NCBI GenBank assembly: GCA_036375695.1
Contig: DASVBU010000042.1
Location: forward strand, 1 to 64,000
Direction of reading: 5' to 3'
Source: ZC4RG35 sp036375695
GTDB taxonomy: Bacteria > Actinomycetota > Acidimicrobiia > Spongiisociales > ZC4RG35
DNA: 64,000 bases
The translations under genes and the position numbers were made by a program. The notes under the pieces were generated by a model, which saw only the letters and a program-made list of their open reading frames with translations, searched no databases and was not told the origin of the DNA. Position 1 is the first letter of the stretch. The number at the start of each line of letters is the position of its first letter. Of this stretch, positions 1 through 7,805 are shown piece after piece.

Positions 1-145
1 CACCCAGATGGTGATGCCGGGGGACAACACCGAGATGACGGTGGAGTTGATCGCTCCCATCGCCATGGACGAAGGTTTGCGGTTCGCCATCAGAGAAGGC
101 GGCCGCACCGTAGGCGCCGGCCGCGTCACGAAGATCACCAAGTAA
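1..145 (+). CDS. tuf: Elongation factor Tu, C-terminal end (partial)
   Basis: Only the last 47 codons are in the window. They read TQMVMPGDNTEMTVELI and end RTVGAGRVTKITK, the invariant EF-Tu domain III tail. EF-Tu delivers aminoacyl-tRNA to the ribosome as a GTP complex. The TAA stop (143-145) shares its last A with the ATG of rpmG, so the two are probably co-transcribed and translationally coupled. Confidence 0.95.
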   Translation, partial: TQMVMPGDNTEMTVELIAPIAMDEGLRFAIREGGRTVGAGRVTKITK

Positions 146-306
146 TGGCATCGGACAAGCGACCGCCGCTCACCATGGCCTGCACCGAGTGCAAGCGGCG
201 GAACTACGTCACAACCAAGAGCAAGTCGAACACCCAGGAGCGGCTGGAACTGAAGAAGTACTGTCGCTGGTGTCGACAGCACACGGTCCATCGGGAGACC
301 CGCTAG
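145..306 (+). CDS. rpmG: 50S ribosomal protein L33, zinc-binding type
   Basis: 53-residue protein beginning MASDKRPPLTMACTECKRRN and containing KKYCRWCRQH. The four cysteines in two CxxC pairs mark the zinc-containing form of bL33, a large-subunit protein near the E site. The ATG at 145 is preferred over the internal ATG at 175 because bL33 normally has about ten residues before the ACTECK motif, and it overlaps the tuf stop. A strong terminator follows at once. Confidence 0.96.
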   Translation: MASDKRPPLTMACTECKRRNYVTTKSKSNTQERLELKKYCRWCRQHTVHRETR

Positions 307-319
307 CCGGGCCGACCCT

Positions 320-375
320 GGAGCAGCCACCGTCACCTGGCAGAATGACCTGCCTGTGAGGTGGCTGCTCCTTTT
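320..375 (+). terminator. Intrinsic terminator after tuf-rpmG
   Basis: A perfect 12-bp stem (GGAGCAGCCACC at 320-331, GGTGGCTGCTCC at 360-371) encloses a smaller hairpin (GGCAG / CTGCC) and is followed by TTTT. It closes the rpmG unit. The right arm covers position 361, which excludes the GTG there as the start of the next gene. Confidence 0.85.
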
Positions 376-396
376 CGTCGTCCTTCTTGGCGAGCC

Positions 397-1182
397 GTGA
401 CCGGCTTCGAGGGCCGAAGATACGGGCCCGGTTCACTGTCGGTGACACCGGATCGTGTCGCCGCCTACGTCGAGGCGACCGGGGACGACCCCGACCGCTG
501 GGTGGAACACGCCCCGCCGGGCCTGGCGTCGGCGGCGCTCTTCGTGGTCGCACCGGATCTGCTCTCGGAGTTGGCGGGCCGCTCGGTGGTCCACGGCGAG
601 CAGACGTTCACCTGGCACGAGTCCTTGCCGATCGGGACCGACCTCGAGGTCACCGGGAGCGTGACCCGATACCGTGAGCGGGGCGGCGTGGTCTATGTCG
701 GCTTCGACCTGTCGGCCGATGGCCGATCCGGCGAGATGCTCACCGGCACCTCCCTCTTCCTCCTCTCGGGTGAGTCCGCGCCCCTCGAATCCGGGGATGT
801 CGTCATCGAGCCCGCGCCGCAAGACACCGGTTCCCCGGCGCCCGGTCAACGCAGCGCCTCCCGGGCCACCCTGATCCGGTACGCCGCGGCGACCGGCGAC
901 TGGAACCCCGTCCACTGGGATCACGACTCGGCCGTCGCAGCCGGATTCCCCGGTGTGGTGGTCCACGGTCTCCTCCAGGCGGCATGGGCGCTTCAGGAGG
1001 CTGCCCGCCATCGACCCGGGCCGGCACCCGTCTCGTCGGCCAGATTCCGCTTCCGAGCCCCCCTCCTCCCGGCACACCCGGTGACCGTCCGCGGCGATCT
1101 CGACGACGACGTCGTCGCCGTCTCCATCGCCGATGAAGACCAGGAGTACCTGAATGCCCGCATCGAGCTCTCGCATGGGTAA
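397..1182 (+). CDS. MaoC-like double hotdog dehydratase/hydratase
   Basis: 261 residues with two hotdog-like halves. The N-terminal half (about 1-130) resembles the FAS1-like domain of HadA/MaoC proteins (VAAYVEATGDDP). The C-terminal half has the hydratase-2 motif (YAAATGDWNPVHWD, then GFPGVVVHGLL), with Asp and His in catalytic positions. The likely reaction is (3R)-hydroxyacyl-thioester dehydration or (R)-specific enoyl hydration. HadA/HadB-like genes next to rpmG and tRNA-Trp are usual in actinobacteria. The GTG at 397 is chosen because the upstream GTG (361) lies inside the rpmG terminator; no strong ribosome-binding site is visible. The 3' end overlaps the sigma factor gene, implying co-expression. 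Confidence 0.75.
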   Translation: MTGFEGRRYGPGSLSVTPDRVAAYVEATGDDPDRWVEHAPPGLASAALFVVAPDLLSELAGRSVVHGEQTFTWHESLPIGTDLEVTGSVTRYRERGGVVYVGFDLSADGRSGEMLTGTSLFLLSGESAPLESGDVVIEPAPQDTGSPAPGQRSASRATLIRYAAATGDWNPVHWDHDSAVAAGFPGVVVHGLLQAAWALQEAARHRPGPAPVSSARFRFRAPLLPAHPVTVRGDLDDDVVAVSIADEDQEYLNARIELSHG

Positions 1183-1753
1183 CCACGAAGAGCCCGGACC
1201 GGTCGAAAACGGGAGAGAGAAGGAGCTCGTCGCCAGGGCGCAGGCAGGTGACCGCGCCGCCTTCGCCGCCCTGGTGCGGGCGCACCAGGACGAGGTGTAC
1301 ACGTTGGCGAGACGACTGGTCGGTGACCCCCACATGGCGGCTGACATCGCCCAGGAGACCCTGGTCAGGGCGTGGCGTGCGCTTCCCTCGTTCCGTGGCG
1401 ACTCCAAGCTGTCCACCTGGCTCCACCGCATCACGGTGAACACCGCATGGACGCACCGCGACCGCGCCCGTCGCACCGCCACGGTCGCACTCGAAGCCGT
1501 CGAGGAGCGTCCCGCCATCCCGGGCCCGGGCGATCCGGAGGTCGCGGGCGAACTGGTCGAGCTGCGTGGCCGTCTGCGCCGGGCGCTGGACCGTCTCCCG
1601 GAGGGTCAGCGTCAGGTGGTGGTGATGAAGGACGTGTACGGCTGGACGCACACCGAGATCGCGGAGACGATGGGGATCAGCGTCACCGCGGCCAAGGTCC
1701 GTCTCCATCGCGCCCGTGCCCGTCTGGCCAAGGATCTGGAGGAGAGCGCATGA
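1175..1753 (+). CDS. ECF-type RNA polymerase sigma factor
   Basis: 192 residues with sigma region 2 (AALVRAHQDEVYTLARRL, DIAQETLVRAWRA) and a C-terminal region 4 helix-turn-helix (EGQRQVVVMKDVYGWTHTEI and the following LHRARARL), so an extracytoplasmic-function sigma factor. ATG 1175 overlaps the stop of the MaoC gene by 8 nt; another ATG lies 21 nt upstream at 1154. It is followed with a 4-nt ATGA overlap by a zinc-finger membrane protein that is probably its anti-sigma factor. The target regulon is not identifiable. Confidence 0.88.
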   Translation: MGNHEEPGPVENGREKELVARAQAGDRAAFAALVRAHQDEVYTLARRLVGDPHMAADIAQETLVRAWRALPSFRGDSKLSTWLHRITVNTAWTHRDRARRTATVALEAVEERPAIPGPGDPEVAGELVELRGRLRRALDRLPEGQRQVVVMKDVYGWTHTEIAETMGISVTAAKVRLHRARARLAKDLEESA

Positions 1754-2085
1754 GGATCGTGTGCGAGATCGCCGCTCCCTTCGTGGCCAACAGCGCCGTC
1801 GAGGGGACCGAGGTCGCCGCGCCGTTCCGGTCCCATGTCGCCACCTGTCTCCGTTGCCAGGCCCGGCACGCGGCCATGGGCCGCACCGCCCGGGAGCTGC
1901 GAGCCCTGGCCGACGAGCGCCACGAGGCGCCGGTGGACCTGGAGTGGCGGGTGATGTCCTCGCTGGACGGGGAGCTCGCCATCCCGCGCTCGTGGCGCCG
2001 GCCGGTCGCCGTGGCCGCCACACTGCTCTCGATGGCTGCGGCCATCCTCATCTGGCGTCTCCGGCCCCGTCGCGTCGGCGCCTGA
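1750..2085 (+). CDS. Probable zinc-finger anti-sigma factor, single-pass membrane
   Basis: 111 residues. The N-terminal domain has an H-x3-C-x2-C motif (HVATCLRC, His29, Cys33, Cys36), the signature of zinc-containing anti-sigma domains; one predicted transmembrane helix lies near residues 86-105, followed by a short basic tail. The ATG overlaps the stop of the upstream ECF sigma gene (ATGA), the usual arrangement for a sigma/anti-sigma pair. No large sensor domain follows the helix, so any signal must be sensed by a small periplasmic tail, by the zinc site or by a partner. Confidence 0.75.
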   Translation: MRIVCEIAAPFVANSAVEGTEVAAPFRSHVATCLRCQARHAAMGRTARELRALADERHEAPVDLEWRVMSSLDGELAIPRSWRRPVAVAATLLSMAAAILIWRLRPRRVGA

Positions 2086-2219
2086 CCGCGTAGCGTGGTC
2101 GGGGTTCACGGTGTTGGGTGGGGTCGCCGTTATCCTCTGCCGACCTTGTCAACCGTGCCTTCTTCGACGCAGACGCGAGATCAAGGGCACATGAACGGCT
2201 TCAGGGCGCGCCCGGCCAC

Positions 2220-3821
2220 ATGATCCAGGCACGCACCGGGTGGCGCAACGCGGAGAGGCTCATGTTCTTCGGGCTGCTCGCCGTCTCGCTGGTCCCGATC
2301 CTGGTCTCCAGTCATTTCCCCAGCGAGGACGGCCCGATGCATGTGGCCAACGCCGCCATCTACCGGTTCTCGGAGTCCCCATTGTTCCAGGAGTGGTACA
2401 CGACGTCCTGGGACCCGATCCCCAACATGGCGACCGACGCCCTGATGAGCCTGATGCTCGGCTTCCTCGGCGCCGAGCTCACACAGAAGGTGATGGCCGT
2501 CCTCCTCGCCGTCGGGCTCCCGCTGGCGTTTCGCTGGTGCCTCGCGGCCGTGAACCGCGACGCGGTCTGGATGGCGGCGCTCGTGATCCCCGTGGCTCAT
2601 GGCCGGTTCCTCTACAACGGCTACTGGAACTTCGAGATGGCCTTGGTCCTGGCCCTGGTCACGTTGGGCTACTGGATGCGATTCATGCGCACGGGCGAGC
2701 GGACGCCGATGCGATGGGCCGGCGCGGTCCTTCTCTTCCTCGTCACCTATCTCAGCCACATCGTCCCGTTCCTGCTCCTCCTCGCCATGACCGGCGCCGT
2801 CGTCGTCGACGAGGCCATGGAGGACGGATCCAAGGGGAGGCGCCTATTGACGATGGTCAGGCGTTGTGGGGCGGTTCTCCTGGCCGCGGCGATACCGATC
2901 GCCCTCTATCTCAGGTTCCAAACCGGGATCGAGTCCTCGATCCTCTACACGACGGGCCCCCTCCGCCGGCTCGTCCTCTTCCCCGGCTACGCCGTCGTGG
3001 CCCTGGGCGGGTACGAGATCCCGCCGGCCGGTCTCCTCGTCGTCGCCGTCGTCGCGCTCACCATCAGGAGCCTCTGGCGTCCGACACGCTGGCAGCAACC
3101 CGGGTTCCTGATCCTCACGGCGGCCCTCCTGGTCGGCTTCTTCGTGGTGCCCGACATCGTGGGCAACGGCAGCGACGTGGCCCAGCGGTTCGCCGTCTTC
3201 ATCACGATCCTCCCGCTCCTCTGGGTCGCCCGGGAGCCGTTCGATCGGAGGATCGGCATTGCGGGTCTGGGTGTGGCGGTGGTCGTGGTGCTCGGTCTGG
3301 CGGCGGTGCGACTCCCGGCCCACGCCGTCCTCGACGAGGACATCTCGGAGTACCTGTCGGGCCGCGAGGTTGTCGAGGAAGGCTCCGCGGTGCTCCCGCT
3401 GTGGATGTCACCCATCGAGGAGGGAAGAGGGCCGGGAGGAGGGCAGCGGGTCGTGGAGCCTTTGGTCGAGCTGGCCGGCTTGCTCATGGCAGATGGCGAC
3501 GTGATCGATCTCCACCATCTGCCGCCGGCCATCGACATCTTCCCGTTCCGCTTCCGTGACGGTCTCGACATCCGGGAAAGCGCATCACCGGACCCGAACG
3601 TGTATCCCTTCCTGTTCGGGCCCGGCATGGTCGACATCGAGGAGTACGTCGAGGATGGCGGGCGAGTCGACTACATCTGGCTGTGGGGGCGGAACGACCC
3701 CGATCCGGAGGCGTTGGCCTCACAGCACGCCCGCTCGGTGCTCGAGTACATCGACGCCCACTACGAGGTCGTCTTCGTTTCCGAGCCGCGCGGGATGCTC
3801 GAGGTGTACGCCCGGAAGTAG
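2220..3821 (+). CDS. Polytopic membrane protein, glycosyltransferase GT-C-like
   Basis: 533 residues with about ten hydrophobic segments in the first two thirds and a soluble C-terminal part of about 170 residues. The first extracytoplasmic loop contains EDGPMH (about residues 35-40), resembling the acidic first-loop motif of GT-C enzymes that use polyprenyl-phosphate sugars; this is a weak similarity. The frame is open from GTG 2118, but a TATCCT box at 2131-2136 would start transcription near 2143, so ATG 2220 is preferred. Not clearly part of an operon. A non-transferase membrane protein cannot be excluded. Confidence 0.6.
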   Translation: MIQARTGWRNAERLMFFGLLAVSLVPILVSSHFPSEDGPMHVANAAIYRFSESPLFQEWYTTSWDPIPNMATDALMSLMLGFLGAELTQKVMAVLLAVGLPLAFRWCLAAVNRDAVWMAALVIPVAHGRFLYNGYWNFEMALVLALVTLGYWMRFMRTGERTPMRWAGAVLLFLVTYLSHIVPFLLLLAMTGAVVVDEAMEDGSKGRRLLTMVRRCGAVLLAAAIPIALYLRFQTGIESSILYTTGPLRRLVLFPGYAVVALGGYEIPPAGLLVVAVVALTIRSLWRPTRWQQPGFLILTAALLVGFFVVPDIVGNGSDVAQRFAVFITILPLLWVAREPFDRRIGIAGLGVAVVVVLGLAAVRLPAHAVLDEDISEYLSGREVVEEGSAVLPLWMSPIEEGRGPGGGQRVVEPLVELAGLLMADGDVIDLHHLPPAIDIFPFRFRDGLDIRESASPDPNVYPFLFGPGMVDIEEYVEDGGRVDYIWLWGRNDPDPEALASQHARSVLEYIDAHYEVVFVSEPRGMLEVYARK

Positions 3822-3851
3822 AGCTCGAAGGAGGCGCCTAACCTCGGGCCC

Positions 3852-3992
3852 ATGGGTGACCCGGCTTGTTGGATGCACGAGATGTGCCTGGAGTGCGGGA
3901 CGATCTCGGAGGATCGCGGCCCCGACGATCCCTGCCCCAACTGTGGGGCCGAGCCGATCTCCGCGACCGGGCAGAACGAGACCTCGCGCTGA
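3852..3992 (+). CDS. Small zinc-ribbon protein (46 aa)
   Basis: Reads MGDPACWMHEMCLECG, then about 15 acidic residues, then PCPNCGAEPIS. CLEC and CPNC form a classic two-knuckle zinc ribbon. A TAACCT box (3839-3844) lies 7 nt before the ATG with no Shine-Dalgarno, matching the leaderless pattern seen elsewhere in the window. Function unknown; its compact size suggests a protein- or nucleic-acid-binding module. It lies just upstream of the tRNA-Trp promoter. Confidence 0.7.
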   Translation: MGDPACWMHEMCLECGTISEDRGPDDPCPNCGAEPISATGQNETSR

Positions 3993-4002
3993 CCAGGGCG
4001 CA

Positions 4003-4032
4003 TTTACGCATTCGCCCTGCCGCTCTTATACT
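4003..4032 (+). promoter_or_regulatory. Sigma70-type promoter for tRNA-Trp
   Basis: TTTACG (4003-4008), an 18-nt spacer and TATACT (4027-4032). The first base of the mature tRNA is 23 nt beyond the -10 box, as expected for a tRNA promoter. Confidence 0.6.
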
Positions 4033-4054
4033 TGGGTGATCCCGCGAACCCCCT

Positions 4055-4128
4055 AGGGGTGTAGCTCGAATTGGTAGAGCGCCGGTCTCCAAAACCGGAG
4101 GATGGGGGTTCGAGTCCCTCCGCCCCTG
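4055..4128 (+). tRNA. tRNA-Trp (anticodon CCA)
   Basis: The acceptor strands AGGGGTG (4055-4061) and CGCCCCT (4121-4127) pair, with discriminator G at 4128. The D arm reads TAGCTCGAATTGGTAGAGC, the anticodon loop is CTCCAAA with anticodon CCA, and the T arm contains GGTTCGAGTCC. The 3' CCA is not encoded. In actinobacteria this gene usually lies directly upstream of secE; here 2.6 kb intervene. Confidence 0.96.
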
Positions 4129-4129
4129 C
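4082..4129 (+). repeat. Direct repeat copy 1 (3' part of tRNA-Trp; possible att site)
   Basis: 48 bp from the anticodon stem to one base beyond the discriminator. It recurs at 6662-6709 with one difference in 48 (G at 4097, T at 6677), a shift of 2580 bp. Duplication of the anticodon-to-3'-end part of a tRNA gene is what site-specific integration into a tRNA leaves behind. Confidence 0.85.
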
Positions 4130-4140
4130 TACCCGATCCC

Positions 4141-4200
4141 AGATCGCCTACCTGGTGAAATGGGGTTTTTGCGGCTCGAATCCCAGGTAGTTGGCGATCT
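4141..4200. repeat. Inverted repeat next to the tRNA-Trp 3' end
   Basis: AGATCGCCTACCTGG (4141-4155) and CCAGGTAGTTGGCGATCT (4183-4200) are complementary except for a 3-base bulge, around a 27-base loop containing TTTTT. It could be a transcription terminator for the tRNA or for the minus-strand operon ending at 4356, or a recombinase arm site. Confidence 0.5.
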
Positions 4201-4355
4201 CTCGCCGTGGTCTCCTTCGATCCCGATGTGTGGAGGCGTCCTTGTGGCGGAGGGTTCCACGGTCAGGTCGGTCCGCTCTTCGGAACGGCCTGACCTTTGA
4301 TGCCGGTCCCCATCGCATGGCCGCCATTCCACAAAGACCACCGGCGAACCGACCG

Positions 4356-5912
4356 TTACGGTATGGGCCGTCCGTTCTCCGTGGTCTGCGCACCATCACA
4401 GAGTTTGGGTGGCTCCAAGCAGAACTCCAATCCGAGGCGACTGTCGCTCCCCACGTAGAACTTCTGCTCCACGACGGTCTCCCCGCCCTGGGCGAACAGG
4501 CGGACCTCCAACTCCATCTCGCTGTTCGGCCACCTGGGGCCGCCAACGACCTCGTACTCATACCTCTCGTACCCTGCGCCGGTCGTGGTGGCGTACATCA
4601 GCGGGACGTCGCCGCTTCCGGCCGGCTGCCACGTGTACCCCATGTCGGCAATCTCGACCGGCACCAGCACGTAGCTCTCGGCGCCCTCGCCGCTGAGCCG
4701 CGCTTCGAGGAAGTCTTCGAGCAATCCCGAGATCTCGACATCCGAAAGCCTCCACTGCTCGAGTGGCGGGAGCATCCTCCATCCGGACACCACCCAGACG
4801 CCATCGGGGTCATGCGCACCCTCGAAATCGAAGTCGAGGGTTGTCGAGTTGAGGCGAGCCACGTCGATGCTGACCCACTCGTAGTGGAAATCGTCGATCG
4901 TCGGGGCGCAGTCACCGCCCCACACATCGTTCGGGTAGAGAGAATTGGTCTCTCCGGGCGCGCATCTGATGAAGGTGTTGTCGGTGGGGCCATGCAAGCC
5001 GAGGTCCCCGTGACCGCCCCACCACAGGCGGAAGGCCTCCCAACCGAGCTCCTCCCGGATGAAGCGGGTCAGGATCTCGGAGGATTCGAAGACTCGCCGA
5101 TCCTCCTCCAACGAGTTCTGCCAACCCAGGTCAGGGTCGACCTGCCATGCGTAGTCGGGGTCGCCGGCGTTGGCGCGCCGTTGCGCCTCCTTCACGTCTT
5201 CCAGGCTGGTTTGTGGCCACAGGATCGAGACGTCCGGGTTGGGGTCTTCGGGGAGGTCCGGTCCTTCCGCAAACCGCCGAGTCCAGACCGATCCCAAGGT
5301 GTCGGTCAAGGTGTCACTCTGCGGGTCGTAGGTGAAGGTCAGGTCGCGAAGCTGCTCTTCGAGCGGCGTCCCGCCCGTCGTCTGTGGCTGACTGCCGTCA
5401 TCGCAGGTCAGCACCGGAGACGGGAACACCACGGTGTTGGTGTCGAGACGCCCGGTCCCCACGATCGTCGAGGGTGCCCCGGAGCAGACCGTGGCGAAAT
5501 CGTCATTGGCCACCAACTCGACGACCCCGTCGGCCGAGACGGTGAAGGTCGCAACATGGGTGCTCCCGTCCGCTTCCATCGTGACCCAGGTCCCCTGGAG
5601 CGGGCTCTGTGGAGGGGCGACGGGGCCCGGATCCGGCTGCAGGGACGACACGAGGATGGCGATGCCGCCGATGGCGAGGATGAGGGCGAACACAGCCACT
5701 CCCCAAGTCAGTCCTTGGCTTCGCGGTCGGTTCCGCCGCTCCGTGGTAGGTGCGGGTCGCAGGCTGGTCATGAGCCCTCCCTTTCGTCTCTTCGTCACGG
5801 CGACAAGGGGATCTCCGGCCAGCTCGGCCTCCATCCGCTCGATCAACTCATCCGGGCCGACGAGGTTGCCTCGTTGGCTGAGCCACCGAAGCTTGGTCTC
5901 GAAGTCAGTCAC
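4356..5912 (-). CDS. Single-pass membrane protein, probable sigma-partner
   Basis: 518 residues. Residues 1-69 are a charged cytoplasmic part (starting MTDFETKLRWLSQRG), 70-91 a predicted transmembrane helix, and the remaining roughly 425 residues an acidic, Trp-rich exported domain. The start overlaps the end of an ECF sigma gene by 8 nt, so the two are translationally coupled. This layout suits a membrane anti-sigma factor or a sensor expressed with its sigma factor, but no recognised anti-sigma zinc motif is present. Part of the exported domain (about 95-200, beginning LQGTWVTME) could be a lipocalin-like beta domain. Function not recognised. Confidence 0.65.
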   Translation of the reverse strand: MTDFETKLRWLSQRGNLVGPDELIERMEAELAGDPLVAVTKRRKGGLMTSLRPAPTTERRNRPRSQGLTWGVAVFALILAIGGIAILVSSLQPDPGPVAPPQSPLQGTWVTMEADGSTHVATFTVSADGVVELVANDDFATVCSGAPSTIVGTGRLDTNTVVFPSPVLTCDDGSQPQTTGGTPLEEQLRDLTFTYDPQSDTLTDTLGSVWTRRFAEGPDLPEDPNPDVSILWPQTSLEDVKEAQRRANAGDPDYAWQVDPDLGWQNSLEEDRRVFESSEILTRFIREELGWEAFRLWWGGHGDLGLHGPTDNTFIRCAPGETNSLYPNDVWGGDCAPTIDDFHYEWVSIDVARLNSTTLDFDFEGAHDPDGVWVVSGWRMLPPLEQWRLSDVEISGLLEDFLEARLSGEGAESYVLVPVEIADMGYTWQPAGSGDVPLMYATTTGAGYERYEYEVVGGPRWPNSEMELEVRLFAQGGETVVEQKFYVGSDSRLGLEFCLEPPKLCDGAQTTENGRPIP

Positions 5913-6387
5913 CGGCCGCCTCCAGGGTTGCGCGAGCGCGTTTCCTGGCCCTGTTCGCCAGCATCCGTGCCGCCGCAGCCGTCATCCCCAACTGTTGGGC
6001 AGCCTCGGCATAGGGCACACGCTCCACTTCGACGAGGTAGAGGATTGCCCTCTGTTTCGGAGGAAGGTCCAGGATCGCCTCGATGTCTGCCGGATAGCTC
6101 GGCCAGCTGGTCTCCTCGAAAGAGAGCCGGTCGAGTGCCTTCCGTCGCCGACCCATACTCCTGCGGTGATCGGACGCGAGGTTGACGATCGTCTTCCGGA
6201 GGAAGGCCAACGGGTTGTCCAGATCCGAGAGCCGACCCTTCCTCAGTGTTCGCATCAGCGCCTCCTGAACCAGGTCGTCGGGTTCGATGTCGAAAGAGCC
6301 TGCTATGGCTGCGATCCGTCGAAGGGCGGGATAGAGGAATCTGATCAGTTCCCTCTCCTGCTCTTCGATCAGCGATCGCTTCAGCAA
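5905..6387 (-). CDS. ECF-like sigma factor (second module)
   Basis: 160 residues with region 2 (ELIRFLYPALRRIA, DDLVQEALMRTLRKG, NPLAFLRKTIVNLASDHRR) and region 4 (DLPPKQRAILYLVEVERVPY, then AAQQLGMTAAAARMLANR). The TTG start at 6387 is supported by an AAGGAGAA Shine-Dalgarno (complement of 6394-6401) at good spacing. The gene heads a two-gene operon with the downstream membrane protein, inside the block bounded by tRNA-Trp repeats. It is unlike the ECF gene at 1175 in length and sequence. Confidence 0.82.
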   Translation of the reverse strand: MLKRSLIEEQERELIRFLYPALRRIAAIAGSFDIEPDDLVQEALMRTLRKGRLSDLDNPLAFLRKTIVNLASDHRRSMGRRRKALDRLSFEETSWPSYPADIEAILDLPPKQRAILYLVEVERVPYAEAAQQLGMTAAAARMLANRARKRARATLEAAGD

Positions 6388-6661
6388 CCGAGCTTCTCCT
6401 TGTCGTTCCTCTTAAAGACGCCGGAGCGGGTCGATTCGTAACAACGGAAACCTACGTCTGCGTGGTGAGCTCGAGGCCCCGTCGTCGGGCGCGCTCTCCA
6501 TGCTCGCTGGAGGCAGGGATGGGCCGAAGATGGTGTGCGCCCGTTAGGTGTTGATCGCACCGCGACCCTAGACTTCTGCAGGCACGAGTAGTTCGGCGAG
6601 TAGCTCGACTGTGACTTGCTGGTGTTTCCCCTGGTAGCGGAGATCTGAGCTGTTGTAGGCT
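6388..6661. other. Intergenic stretch between ECF gene and tRNA-Trp repeat
   Basis: No gene seen. It holds the ribosome-binding site and presumed promoter of the minus-strand ECF gene. On the plus strand a TAGACT box (6569-6574) is a weak candidate for the promoter that secE-nusG now needs because the tRNA-Trp promoter is 2.6 kb away; no good -35 is visible. Confidence 0.4.
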
Positions 6662-6709
6662 CCGGTCTCCAAAACCTGAGGATGGGGGTTCGAGTCCCTC
6701 CGCCCCTGC
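6662..6709 (+). repeat. Direct repeat copy 2 (truncated tRNA-Trp)
   Basis: 47 of 48 bases match 4082-4129, including the anticodon loop, T arm and 3' acceptor strand. The upstream sequence has no D arm or 5' acceptor strand, and the single change breaks a C-G pair of the anticodon stem, so it is not a functional tRNA. It lies 21 nt before the secE start. Confidence 0.85.
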
Positions 6710-6730
6710 CAACCCACCTTGCGGGAGAAC

Positions 6731-7060
6731 ATGAACAGAGAGATGCGTCGGCTCCAGGAGGCCGAGGAGCGACGTCGCAAGAAGGCCGAAGAATCCGGAA
6801 TGAGCCGGGCCCAGCGGCGCGCCGCGGCCATGCAGGCGCGCGCCCAGAGCGGTGAGCGCAAGCCCTTCCGGCGCCGCGTCACCGACTACCTCCACGAGGT
6901 CCGGGTCGAGCTCCGCAAGGTGACCTGGCCCAACCGGGAGCAGATGATCGCTTTCACCACCGTCACGATGATCACCACCATCGTGCTCACCGCGGTGGTC
7001 TTCGGGCTCGACGTGGTGGCGAAGCAGGCAGTCATCTGGCTGATCGAGAGGGGAACGTGA
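6731..7060 (+). CDS. secE: Preprotein translocase subunit SecE
   Basis: 109 residues. A long charged cytoplasmic N-terminus (about 1-60) precedes the SecE signature VRVELRKVTWPNREQ and one transmembrane helix (about residues 76-100). SecE clamps SecY in the membrane translocon. ATG 6731 is preceded by GCGGGAG; the frame is open a little further to 6719. The stop overlaps the nusG GTG by 4 nt. Its position upstream of nusG-rplK-rplA is universal in the phylum. Confidence 0.93.
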   Translation: MNREMRRLQEAEERRRKKAEESGMSRAQRRAAAMQARAQSGERKPFRRRVTDYLHEVRVELRKVTWPNREQMIAFTTVTMITTIVLTAVVFGLDVVAKQAVIWLIERGT

Positions 7061-7794
7061 CCCAGGCACCCGACCCGCTAGTGCAAATGACGGACGAGGA
7101 CGTCGAGGAGACGGCCCCGACCGAGGGCGACACCGTCGAGACTCCCGCTCCTGAGGAAACGGCGCCCGAGGCGGCCCAGGAGGAGCCCACCACGGCCGCC
7201 GAGGAGGATACGGGAGCAGACGAGGACGAGAAGCCCCGTCCCACCAGCCCCTACGACCTCCCCGGGGACTGGTACGTCATCCACTCATACTCGGGCTACG
7301 AGAACAAGGTGAAGGCCAACCTCGAGACCCGCATCCAGTCCATGCACATGGAGGACAAGATCTTCGAGGTCCACATCCCGATGGAGGACGTGGTCGAGTT
7401 CAAGGGGGGCCGCAAGGTCACCGTGCCCCGCAAGGTCTTCCCCGGCTATCTCCTCGTCCGGATGATCCTCGACGACGACTCCTGGTACGCCGTGCGCAAC
7501 ACCCCGGGTGTCACCGGCTTCGTCGCCGGCAACGCCCAGAAGCCGACTCCGCTCTCCCGACGCGAGGTGGAGAGGTTCCTCGGTGTCCAGGAAGAAGAGG
7601 AGAAGGCCAAGCCCCGGTTCAAGCCGGAGTGGGAGGTCGGCGAGCAGGTGCGTGTCGTCACCGGCCCGTTCGCCGATTTCAACGGGGTCATCGAGGAGAT
7701 CAACATCGACCAGCAGAAGGTCGTGGTCCTCGTCAACATCTTCGGCCGGGACACGCCCGTGGAGCTGGGCTTCGACGACATCCAGAAGAACTGA
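7057..7794 (+). CDS. nusG: Transcription termination/antitermination factor NusG
   Basis: 245 residues. Residues 1-65 are an acidic, Glu/Pro/Thr-rich extension typical of actinobacterial NusG. The NGN domain follows from about residue 69 (GDWYVIHSYSGYENKVKANL), and the KOW domain is at the end (GPFADFNGVIEEINIDQQ). NusG binds RNA polymerase and links it to Rho or ribosomal S10. The start is GTG in a GTGA overlap with secE. Confidence 0.96.
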   Translation: MTQAPDPLVQMTDEDVEETAPTEGDTVETPAPEETAPEAAQEEPTTAAEEDTGADEDEKPRPTSPYDLPGDWYVIHSYSGYENKVKANLETRIQSMHMEDKIFEVHIPMEDVVEFKGGRKVTVPRKVFPGYLLVRMILDDDSWYAVRNTPGVTGFVAGNAQKPTPLSRREVERFLGVQEEEEKAKPRFKPEWEVGEQVRVVTGPFADFNGVIEEINIDQQKVVVLVNIFGRDTPVELGFDDIQKN

Positions 7795-7805
7795 GGAACC
7801 GAGGA

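Larger units (their letters stand above)
4130..6709. mobile_element. Candidate tRNA-Trp-inserted island or remnant
   Basis: The 2.58 kb between the tRNA-Trp 3' end and its truncated second copy separates the tRNA gene from secE, which are normally adjacent. It carries only an ECF sigma factor and its membrane-protein partner, both on the minus strand. No integrase, excisionase or transposase is recognisable, so it would be a decayed element, a satellite needing help in trans, or the product of another recombination between tRNA copies. The outer boundaries are visible in the sequence; the mobile origin is inferred. Confidence 0.55.

Noticed and set aside
6600..6710. A second functional tRNA-Trp
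   Set aside because: No D arm or 5' acceptor strand precedes the repeat, and the one base change breaks the anticodon stem.
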